Shown one piece after another: positions 1 to 9,043 of a stretch of 11,835 nt of DNA. This DNA comes from Tetrahymena elliotti 4EA. Taxonomy: Eukaryota; Ciliophora; Oligohymenophorea; Hymenostomatida; Tetrahymenidae. Every line of letters starts with the position of its first letter. Position 1 is the first letter of the stretch. Both the position numbers and the translations under genes were made by a program. The notes below the pieces were generated by a model, which ran no database searches, was not told the origin of the DNA, and saw only the letters and a program-made list of their open reading frames with translations. Location: NCBI GenBank assembly GCA_000231825.2, contig JH720379.1, forward strand, positions 243,952 to 255,786. Reading direction: 5' to 3'.

Positions 1-1193
1 ATTTCATTCACATTTTTATGTCCTTTTCTTTCTCTTAGATATTTCTTTATTCAATTTTTATTTTTAAAAGTAATCATAGCATTAGTAAAATTGGAGGCTA
101 AGGATTAAAATCAACACTCATTAAAGCAAAAAGATTAAAAAGATTAGTTAAATTATCATTCTAATTTTGAAATAAAGATTATTTGAATTAAGTTTCAGAT
201 TTTGTTTGCTTTTAGTTGATCTAAAGGTTGTCATTCATATTATAATTTGTAAAAATTTTTATTTTGATAAAATTTTAGATTTATTTATTTTTTTTGCTAA
301 AAATAACGAAAAAAGTATGAATATTCTAACTTATTTATCAATCAATATCAGACATCTTTACTTTAGTTTGAATAAGTAAAAAATAATTTATCTACTGTTT
401 CTCCCTTTAAATAAAAGGTCCTTTCAACAAGTTGGAAACCCTTCACTACTTTTTCTCACTAAATTTTTAACCAAAACTGATAAACACAAATTTTTGGATT
501 TTTTTTTAGCGAATTAAAGTGTATATTTGATGTAATAATAACTTATAAATTAAAAACATAAAAAATAAAAATATTTTAAACTATTATTAAATACATGAAA
601 AAATTACAAAAAAAATAATATAAAAACAAGCATTCAGGATTTCTATTCTTGAGGCAGTACTACCACAAGAATTTTAATCCTGGAAGTTCTATATTAAATG
701 AATAATTAAAATAAGTATTTAATGAGTTGTTTTTACAAATTTTAGAGGCAGATATTTTTTGAATTCATTTTGATCAATAAACAAATAAATGTTAGTAGTA
801 TTTTGTAATTTAAAATGATAAATTTGTATTAAAGTAAGTATTGTATTATTAATTGAATGGTCTTTTTTGCTTTGAAATTAAGCAAATGAAATAAGCTAAC
901 ATAGACTATCACAAAGCATTTTGACAAAATAAATAAATTAGTTATTCAATGATATTTTTGTTAATAATTTCAACAAGAAACTTCAGAAATCCAATTGATT
1001 TAATTATTAATTAAATATTTGGCAAATTGCTTTATAACTAACTAACAAACTCATTAATAAGATAATATTTTGTTGAAAACATCTTAAGTATTGGTCAATA
1101 AATTTAATTTACTAGCTTGTCTAATCAATCCAAAACATTTTATTCAAACATCTCTGCTTTTTTCACAAAAATAATCTTGATTAAGCTGATAAA
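1..1193. other. AT-rich 5' region upstream of the kinesin gene
   Basis: No gene can be supported here. The stretch is dominated by A/T runs. Two blocks are visibly richer in G/C: about 395-475, with two small adjacent hairpins, and about 630-690, with a 48-bp near-palindrome. Frame 1 of the plus strand is open from the left edge to a TGA at 184-186, and a minus-strand frame lacks TGA from 919 down to 443. With TGA as the only stop, such open stretches are common by chance in DNA of this composition, so neither is called as a gene. The kinesin promoter must lie in this region, but no clear core promoter element stands out. Confidence 0.6.
635..682. repeat. 48-bp near-palindrome (inverted repeat)
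   Basis: Two 24-nt arms meet without a spacer, and 19 of 24 positions are complementary. The outer arms (CAGGATT...ATTCTTG against CAAGAAT...AATCCTG) pair perfectly except for a 3x3 internal loop. The inner part GGCAGT/ACTACC pairs with one mismatch. The block is GC-richer than the surrounding DNA and lies about 510 bp upstream of the kinesin start. As RNA it would form a long hairpin; as DNA it could be a cruciform or a dyad binding site. No known RNA family is recognised. Confidence 0.7.
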
Positions 1194-4100
1194 ATGACAA
1201 CAAGAATTGGAGTAATGGTCAGAATCAGGCCTTAATTAGAAACTGAAAAAAAGAAAGGATTTTCTGCAGAAAGGCTATCTATTTCTGAGGAAACCTAAGA
1301 AATCATGTAAAAAATTAAATAAAACATTATTATTTTGATTATTTTGGTGATTTTTATTGTTATTTTATCTAAAAAGTGTTAATGGAGATGAAAATTAGAT
1401 GGAAAGATGCTACTAATTTACAAAGGTTATTACTTAGAATTCAAACTAAAAACAATGCTTTGATGATACTAAATTATCTGAAATGGTCAATAGAGTTGTA
1501 GAAGTAAACATTTTAATACAAATTACTCTAAATTTGTTCAGATCTCATTTAACTAAAATTTATCCATTGTATTTAGGGATTTCATTCTACTGTTTTTGCA
1601 TATGGTTAAACTGGTAGTGGAAAGACATTCACAATGGAAGGTATTTCATATGAAAATAATGGAAAAGGAGTGAAACCTCAAACTGAACCAGAGGTAAAAA
1701 GCATTAATTTAAATCAGAAGAAGAAATTGTTAAAAAATGATGGCTAGCTGATTTTATTTTTCATAAACGCTAGATAGAGTTAGGGCTTGTGTGTAATCAA
1801 AAATCTACTTACTCATTTTGAATAGTGTTAAAAAATCAGTTAAACTGATTTTAATTAAAAAGATTCAGAGAAACCTAACAAATTAAAAAAGGATTAATCT
1901 TAAGCCACCCAAGCAAATTATATGCTAATTTCAACAGAAAAACAAATAAATAAACATCACTTTTATTGATTGATTATTAAGAGTGTTTTTAATGTATTTT
2001 TACTTGAAATATTTAAAGGCTATCATAAATGAAAATATGGGAATAATACCAAGGACAATCATTTCTACATTTGAGACTATCAAAAAATATTCAAGACTGA
2101 AAAATAGAATTTACAAAGTGTATTTGTCGTATTTGTAGATTTATAATGAAAAAATATATGATTTGTTAAATCCAGAAAGCTCAAAAGGTCTTCGTATTAG
2201 ATGGAGTAAAAAAGATTAATTTTCAGTTGAAAATCTATTTGTATTTGAATGCTAAAGTGCAAATGAAGCACTTGAATTGTTTTATAAAGGAATCAAAAAT
2301 AAATTTATGGCTACTCATAAACTTAATGCTTAATCATCTCGTTCTCACTGTAGAATATTATTTAAAAATATTTGAATTAAAAAATTTATTTGAAATACAT
2401 ATAAAAGGTATATTAACATTGAGGGTAGACTCAATGACTGCAGAAGATCCAGATAATATTATTTCTAGCAAAATGTAGTTAGTTGATTTAGCTGGAAGTG
2501 AAAGAGCATCCTAATCTGGAGTAGAAGGATAAAATTTGAAAGAAGCTATTGAAATTAATAAGAGTTTGTTCACACTCAGATAAGTAATTAGTGCCCTGGC
2601 AGAGTACTTTCAAGACTAAAGCTCTAAAAAAGAAATGCCATTTGTGCCATATAGAGACAGCAAATTAACTTGTTTGTTAAAACAAAGTATTGGAGGCAAT
2701 AGTTACTGTTTAATGGTAAAACATAAAATACACTTTTCATTCAATTTTTGGAATTTAAATATATTCATTTAAAATTTCTTAAAATATTTTTCAATCAAAG
2801 GTTATCTTAAAATAATTTAATTACAATTTTAATATCTAAAAATCTGCAAAAGAGGAAACTAAAAATAATTTTTGATAATAATTTTATGATGAAATAAACT
2901 GGAAAGTAGGTTTAATTTTCAGATATCTTCATTTGTATTTTTACTTCAAGTTTTAATTATATTTTAAAATAAGTAGAATTTTATCAAATAAAATATTCCA
3001 AATGATCATGTTTATTTCAAAAGAAATTATCAAGAAATATCTTTTTTTTCTCTTTAAGCAATTTACAACTTTTTAAATAGCGATTGGTAACACCTTTAGT
3101 CATTTATCTCTTGAATGTAAACTAATTTAATGTTATCAAACATTTAATAGAGAGATTAAAATATTATTTTATAAGTTAAATCTCAAATTAAAAGAAAATT
3201 TTGTTAACACATTATTTTTTATGCAATGAAATATTAATTGATTTAAGATAATTTTTAAATAAGCTTTAATTTATAAATTTATTTTAAAAAAATAGATTGC
3301 TTGCTTGTCACCTTGTGATGAATACTTTGAAGAGAATATTTCTACTTTAAATTATGCTACTCAGGCTGGTTTTATAACAAATTAACCAGTTAGAAATGAA
3401 GATCCTAGGATAAAACAAATAAATGTTTTGAAAGTAAAATAATAAATTTATTATGAAAAATATTTAGAATTTGTTTTAAATAGAATAAAAATAGTGAATT
3501 AATAAGGGAATTACATAAAGCTAATGAACATATAGCATTTTTAAGTTCTTTGACAAATTAAACAATGAAGGTTTTTGGATAAGATTATATGAATGGGAAA
3601 ACATTCTCGCCTTCTAGTAATAAACAAAATAAGATTGAGTCCGCTAGAAAGACAACAACACTAGATTTAAATTATATTAACTAGAATGAGAATAAAAATC
3701 CAGGAGGTTTTTAGACTCCATCTGACTAAAGAAAATCTCATAATATCTAAAGCCTTATTTAGGGAGATAGTATAAACTAAAAGGAAATATTGATAAAATC
3801 TTAACAAATAAGTTTTGGTAATATGAATGGTTTAAATAGAGAAAATATTTTGTAGCCTTTAAACATAAATAGTCCAAGCAAATTACAACAAAAATTTAAT
3901 CAAACATTGTAATTCATTTATTTCTTTGTAATTAAATTTTAATTTTTTATTATGGTATCATGCAAAGTGTGGGGTAGATTTCACCAGGTTCCAATCTACA
4001 GACAATTAAAGGTTTTGCAGAGAGTGATAAAAAATCAAATGATTCCTCCTAGTAGGGTAAATCATATTCATAGAGCTAATAAACAAATTATTAGATCTAA

Positions 4101-7100
4101 TAGTAAATAACATTTATAGACTCTTCAAATTATTAAAATTTTCAAGGTCATTAAATTAATATTTCAAACCTGTAACAAGGAGCCTCAAATGGTTTTGGTT
4201 TTACAACGCTTGGATAGGTAAAAAATTTTATTTCTTGTTTAATTTATCTAATTTTTTTAAGTTTAAAGCTTTGTTCAAAATTTTCATTTGTAAATTATTA
4301 CTCAATTATCAATGAAAAATAAATCTTAATTCTAATACTAAAACTAAATGATGAATTTAAAAGAAAAAGCTTGGCACTTTTTAATTTTAATGAATGATAT
4401 TTCTTGAAAGAATAGGTTTAAAGAAAAAAAGATAAAGTAATAATTAAAGATATGAATAAAGTGTTTGTATCAATAATAAATAGTTTAAAAATAAATATAA
4501 TTCTCTTCACAATTAATTTCTTTCTTCATCTTGCTAAGAAAGAAAGTTCTAGTTTTAGTTTTCAAAATTTATCTGTTTCGATTTCATACTTGTGACAAAA
4601 AATGATGCATCATCAAAATCATAGAAAGCACTTGAAAAATTTTAATTAGCTCTATATCTAGTATTACTAACTCTAAAATTATATTTATTATTTAAATCCA
4701 TTAGAGAGAGTATAAAATGAGTAAATAGACTAATAAATAAGTAAATAAATGCAAGATAAATGAATGTTTGAAAATAAAATAATAGAAATACTTAAAATAA
4801 ATAAGTTAGAATTGGAGATAACGAGTAATAATTTTGTAGTATTTTAATATCAAAGAATAGTTACATCAATTTTAATGGATAAATTTAAGTTATTGAGAAA
4901 ATTAAAATACACTAATTTTGTTTACATAAAAATGAGAACAAAATTAAATTAAATTTATGAATACAACAAATGCAGGTTTTTGTTTAGTTTGCATGACGTC
5001 ATAAATCTTTAACTAAAAAATAAACTATAACCAATATTATGAATAGGATTTTGCCATCAAAAGATTAATAGAGTCTGTTAACATGATCAGAGAGTTACTT
5101 TAATCTAATACTGAAATGAGAGAAATTATTGACAGCATGAACCAAGAAAAGGAAAACTTTAATGCTGAGTTAAATATAGTAACATTTTATTATCTCAATT
5201 TTCTAGCTTACTTTCAATAAAATATCCTTAGTTTAAATATTAAAAACAACCCAAATTTGAATCTAAAAAAAATGAAAAAAAATTTGATATGAAATGATTT
5301 TTAGAAAAATATTTTAGAATTAAACAAAAATTAACAAAGAGAAATTTAATATTTTTATTGTCAATTCATCATAAATTTTAATCTTTTCAAAGAGAGAAAG
5401 TATTTTTACCATGATTAAAATAAAACAACTTTGACAAATAAATATTAAATAAATTCATTAAAAAATGAAAAATGTTGTGCTAGTAATAAACTGAATGTAT
5501 TACATAAAAAGAATTAATGATGAAATAACTTTATTACTAGAAATAATTTTTAACGATTTTGAATAAAAATTATTGATTTAGGTAGTAATATCTTTGTTAT
5601 GATAACCAAATAAATTATAATTTAATTTTTTTCTAAATTAAAAAATACATTCATTTCCACCCTTCTTATTTCTTCCACTCTTTTTTATTACACAATTTAC
5701 AATAATTCTGAGTTTAAGCTGGGTATATCACTTTTTACTTACTTACTTACTTGCTTAGCTTTCTTTAGGTTTCATAGCCAACCTCAGATTTTATAATAAA
5801 TTTTACTTGGTTGTTTATCAATTTATAGGAGATTTTTAGCAGAAAATACATGTAACCATTAATTTACAATTATTTTCTATTAAAATATACAATAGCTCTA
5901 AATGGAAAATTCAGATTTGAGAGAAAAACTAGAAATTATGGATACATTTCATATTGCCTCTTCTAGTAGTGAAACTGAGTCAGCGAATGAATGCAAAAAA
6001 AGCAATAATTATGATGACACTTCTAATCCAAATAGAGTAGTAATAGCATCAGAAATACTTTAGTTAAGGAAGGACAAAAGAAAGCTGAATCAGCGTATCA
6101 AATAACTAGAAATAGAAAACTTAAATCTATAAAATATAATCAACCCTAATTTTACTCATGCTGAACCTACCCGTACCCATCTCTAAGCAACTCCTTCATC
6201 TCAAATGAACAAATCCAGATAAGTTAACACCCCTTACTCTCGTAATGAAAGTAGATGTAATCAATCCTTTTCTCTAATTATTTCTCAACAACGAATCAAA
6301 TTCAAATCCCTTTCAAATTATTTTCAAAACAAATTTTTCTGAAAAAATAAATCAAAATCAAAATAAAAAAAAGTTTTCATCAAAAAATAAATAAAAATAA
6401 AATGAATTTAAATAATAAATTAAAAATGAAAGATTAAAATTGAATAAGAATTAATACTTTTTTATTAAAAAGAATTTATTAAAAAATGTAGAAAGAAAGA
6501 ATAAAATAAAATTTGAATGAGTTAATTTTATTATTTTTAATTGAATAGAAAATCAAATGTAAAATTCAAATTTGAAGTAAGCCTAAGAAAATTATGTGAA
6601 TAGTGGAATGACTAGCGTTACTGCTTTTAATGCAGTAGGGAATAGTTAAATTGGAAGTAACTATCTTTTAGAAGATATTACAAATTAGTAAGAGGGGAGT
6701 TAGAATATAAACTATTGTTAAGTAAGAAATAAAAACTAAATTACTTGTAATACTGATAGCAGTAGAGAGTAAAAGACTAGATTTGTTAGGAGAGAATAAT
6801 CTAATCAATCTTCTAAGAAATATTTAAGGGAAAATAGTACAAAAGTATCAATTGGTTTAAGTAATAGCTATATTGGTTAGTAGCAGCAATAGCAATCGCA
6901 CAATTAAACAACTCAACAATATCCCCATTAATAGCATTCACAGCAACAATAATAATAACAATCTACCCCTTAACATAACTATAAGTACTCTAATATAGAA
7001 TATAATTTATAATAGTAACAACAATAAACGAATACTCAATGTAATTAAAGCATCTATCTATAATCTTAAAATCAACCTTCTTCTAACAGCATTATTAACC

Positions 7101-7690
7101 TGACAGAAAACGATTGCCCTCAAAAATCTCCTAATATTTATTAATTTAAAAGATAATATCCTAAATAACCTTAATCTATTAATCTTCCAAATAGTTATGC
7201 TTCTTCTTTCACTAATGTTTAAACAACTACATCTGTTGTTTCAACGTCTAATGTACCCAAAACAGCATTTGTCTTAAAAGAAGCAAAATAAGAAGAAATT
7301 TAAAACTAGCAAATTATGCAAAGTAATCAACAATACTTTTAGCAGCAATAGACAGTCTTGAATAAATCAATAAATAATTCTAACCTTAATAGTGGCATCT
7401 GCAGCAGTAGCTCTTCAAGTAGTGGCTATTATGCTGGCATGAATACCCAAACAAACAACTCAAAATCTCCTAACAGAATGGCCTAGATAGAAACAGCCTA
7501 TAATTGGAAAGTAAAAGTAACACCTAAAAATAATAGATAAAGATCTATAACTGGAGCTAAAAAACCTCCTAGAACATAAGAAGATGGAAATAGATGGTGT
7601 AAAACCCCTCTACAATAAAGACCAGACATGTCTGAAATTTTACCAATTCTAAGTAATAATAGCATCTCTCACAATATTTCTAATTTCTGA
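1194..7690 (+). CDS. Kinesin-family motor protein, N-terminal motor, Gln-rich tail (11 exons)
   Basis: This is a predicted microtubule motor ATPase of 1147 residues, with TAA/TAG read as Gln. Exons are 1194-1306, 1377-1503, 1577-1693, 2019-2349, 2408-2715, 3296-3433, 3484-3908, 3968-4217, 5047-5178, 5896-6256 and 6549-7690; all introns are GT-AG and the phases agree. The start was chosen because MTTRIGVMVRIRP is a normal kinesin N-terminus. The motor spans about residues 4-361: RIRP (10-13), P-loop GQTGSGKT (90-97), GIIPRT, switch I NAQSSRSH (222-229), switch II DLAGSE (256-261), VPYRDSKLT, and the motor end STLNYATQA. A short helix follows (about 379-403), then low-complexity sequence and a coiled coil (about 604-665). 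A leucine-zipper heptad (L704, L711, L718, L725) comes next, and the tail from about 768 is rich in Gln, Asn and Ser. The tail's last ~60 residues include a basic stretch. The terminal TGA is at 7688-7690. The kinesin subfamily could not be assigned, but the motor order, full motif set and long tail fit a plus-end-directed type (inference). The exon 10/11 junction is the least certain. Confidence 0.88.
1694..2018 (+). other. Kinesin intron 3 (325 bp)
   Basis: This is a GT-AG intron. The protein reads straight across it from the segment after the P-loop into the GIIPRT segment, so no exon is missing. It contains a 10-bp perfect inverted repeat with a 1-nt spacer at 1832-1852. A box C-like ATGATGG near 1737 and a CTGA in the right arm of that repeat suggest, only weakly, a C/D snoRNA. 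Otherwise nothing is seen. Confidence 0.8.
2350..2407 (+). other. Kinesin intron 4 (58 bp), splits the Cys after switch I
   Basis: Splicing joins CAC-T to GT-ATA and gives SSRSHCILTLRVDS, which matches the kinesin consensus after switch I. If the intron is retained, an in-frame TGA follows at 2373-2375. A standard-code reading joins this intron to exon 5 and gives a misleading short ORF beginning at 2227. Confidence 0.85.
2716..3295 (+). other. Kinesin intron 5 (580 bp)
   Basis: This GT-AG intron sits between GGNSYCLM and IACLSP, which are contiguous in kinesin motors, so no coding exon is hidden in it. It is uniformly AT-rich with T-runs before the acceptor. No RNA gene or repeat was recognised. 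Confidence 0.85.
4218..5046 (+). other. Kinesin intron 8 (829 bp)
   Basis: This is the longest intron in the window, phase 0 on both sides. It contains a perfect 10-bp hairpin with a 9-nt loop (4517-4545, TTTCTTTCTT/AAGAAAGAAA). It also has a palindrome TGATGCATCA near 4602-4611 and a 10-bp palindrome ATGACGTCAT (4993-5002) matching the bZIP/CRE core, about 45 nt before exon 9. A small unrecognised exon cannot be fully excluded because the flanking protein is low-complexity and poorly conserved. Confidence 0.7.
5179..5895 (+). other. Kinesin intron 9 (717 bp)
   Basis: This GT-AG intron, phase 0, interrupts a coiled coil; the heptad pattern continues from the end of exon 9 into exon 10, which supports the junction. 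It contains a short ACTT/TTAC microsatellite at about 5735-5752. Nothing else is recognised. Confidence 0.75.
5735..5752. repeat. Short (TTAC)n microsatellite in kinesin intron 9
   Basis: Four successive TTAC/ACTT units follow a T-run, with a degenerate unit after them. It is intronic and probably without function. Confidence 0.6.
6257..6548 (+). other. Kinesin intron 10 (292 bp), donor ambiguous
   Basis: Exon 10 reaches an in-frame TGA soon after 6330 if it is not spliced, and exon 11 opens only after the acceptor ending at 6548, so an intron is needed. Three GTA donors (6242, 6251, 6257) all leave the same phase and give products differing by 2 to 5 residues. 6257 was chosen because it keeps the most sequence. 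Confidence 0.6.
6878..7027 (+). repeat. Gln-rich tract of the kinesin tail (residues 878-927)
   Basis: By direct count, 25 of 50 codons are glutamine: 9 TAA, 5 TAG and 11 CAA/CAG, mixed with His, Asn, Ser and Tyr. Because the synonymous codons are interleaved, this is a protein-level Gln-rich region and not a pure trinucleotide expansion. Such Q/N-rich stretches are often disordered and can drive self-association (family knowledge, not shown here). Confidence 0.8.
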
Positions 7691-7975
7691 TTTAAAACAA
7701 TCAATAATTAATTCAACTAAAATATACAAATAAACAAATGCTTTATTTCAATTTAACATAAAAAAGGAATTTATCTAAATACATTCTTTTATTTATAATA
7801 TATATAAACACTTATATAATTTATATTTATATTTATTAGTTACCTCCTAATTTAATTAAATTTATTTCTATTTATTCATATTAATTGTCTTTTCTTTTCA
7901 TTTAAAAGTACTATCTCAAACTTAGTTTTTAGTTTGGAAATCAATTAACATTTTATTTAAATTAAATATAAAAAA

Positions 7976-8048
7976 GGGATTCAACTTAACATACTTTTTT
8001 ATTTTTTTATATTAATTGCTTACACAATGTATGTTTATAAGTTATCCC
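7976..8048. repeat. Imperfect hairpin in repeat copy 1
   Basis: The left arm GGGATTCAACTTAACATAC (7976-7994) pairs with the right arm GTATGTTTATAAGTTATCCC (8029-8048) apart from small bulges. The loop is T-rich. Confidence 0.6.
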
Positions 8049-8238
8049 TCAATATATACACTTATATAATTTATATATTTTTTTTTACTAACACCAATTT
8101 AATTAAATCTCTTTATAACAACTATTTCTATTTATTCACATCGATTGACTTTTCTTTTAATTTCAAATAAAATCTCAAACTTAGTTTTTAGTTTGGAAAT
8201 CAATAAACAAACGTCTTATTTAAATTAAATTTAAAAAA

Positions 8239-8310
8239 GGGATTCAACTTAACATACTTTTTTAATTTTAAAAATTAATGCTTCTATAATGTATGTTTTT
8301 AAGTTATCCC
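8239..8310. repeat. Imperfect hairpin in repeat copy 2
   Basis: The arms are the same as in copy 1. The right arm differs by one base (GTATGTTTTTAAGTTATCCC), while the loop has diverged more than the arms. That fits constraint on the arms, although two copies are too few to prove it. Confidence 0.6.
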
Positions 8311-9043
8311 TCAATCTAATTAAATATCTTTCAATTATTTCTATTTATTAAAATTACTTTTTTATTTTCATATAAAAATAACATACTCAACTCAACAACC
8401 AAACATAGGAAACTTTATATCCCAAATATTTTTGAAAATAGTGTTTCAAATGTAAATATAAAAAGTAATTTATCTAAGCTTATTCTTTCAAATTACTTTT
8501 TCTTTTCATTTAATAAGTAAAATCTTAAACGAGGCAGAAAATTTCATTTCTTTTTAATATTCAACAAATTTTTTGAAAATAGTTTCTACTTTGTAAATAA
8601 ATAAATTTTGTTTAAAAATTACTTACTACATTGAATGATCAATTAAATTTCATATTTGTTTATCAATTTTATTGAAATTAGAAAGAAAAAATAAAAACAA
8701 TCTTGATTTACCTTTTTATTGATAGAACTTTTTTTTAAAGGAGGACATTTGGTTGATTTTCGATTTAGAAGAGAATTGTGTTGTAATACATTGCTATTAA
8801 ATTTTTATCTGTTTGAATGAATGAATAATATCTTTTATAGCACATACTATGAATCGAAATTTCAACAATTTGAAACAATTAATGAAATGAAAAAAAATTG
8901 AAAAGAGTACATACTAACATAAAGTTGATATATAATTTAAGTAATAAAAAGGATTAAAAATAAGATATTTGTTTATTTATTTTTTAATTTGTTTGTTAGT
9001 TTGCTTTCTTTTTTCTTTATTTGTTTATTTGTTGTCAAGATTT

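Larger units (their letters stand above)
7808..8318. repeat. Two-copy tandem repeat, ~260-bp unit
   Basis: Copy 1 is about 7808-8057 and copy 2 about 8058-8318. Conserved blocks occur in the same order in both: acacttatataatttata (7808/8058), atctcaaacttagttttt (7913/8172), gggattcaacttaacatac (7976/8239) and gttatccctcaat (8041/8303). Offsets are 250, 259, 263 and 262 bp, so the copies differ by small indels. Related degenerate pieces flank them, for example AATTTATCTAA at 7768-7778 and 8467-8477, which suggests an older array of about four units. Confidence 0.8.
7691..9043. other. Spacer between convergent kinesin and PGK genes
   Basis: No gene is supported. The left two-thirds (about 7740-8600) consist of tandem and decayed copies of a ~260-bp AT-rich unit. 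A slightly GC-richer block at about 8738-8790 has no convincing frame. AATAAA occurs at 7729-7734, about 40 nt after the kinesin stop, and twice on the minus strand (9016-9021, 9024-9029) just after the PGK stop. These could be polyadenylation signals, but the motif is frequent by chance here. 8968-9033 is strongly T-rich, so the PGK 3' UTR is A-rich. Confidence 0.65.

Noticed and set aside
1..186. Plus-strand frame open from the left edge to a TGA at 184-186
   Set aside because: It is short, has no recognisable product, and begins with a hydrophobic run typical of translated AT-rich DNA. It could be the end of an upstream gene, but nothing supports that.
2227..2478. 83-residue plus-strand ORF under the standard code
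   Set aside because: Its first part is out of frame with exon 4 and reads through intron 4. Only its end coincides with exon 5 in the right frame. It is an artefact of not splicing.
8738..8817. Slightly GC-richer patch that might be a short exon
   Set aside because: The open frame is only about 35 codons between TGAs, with no start, splice context or recognisable motif.
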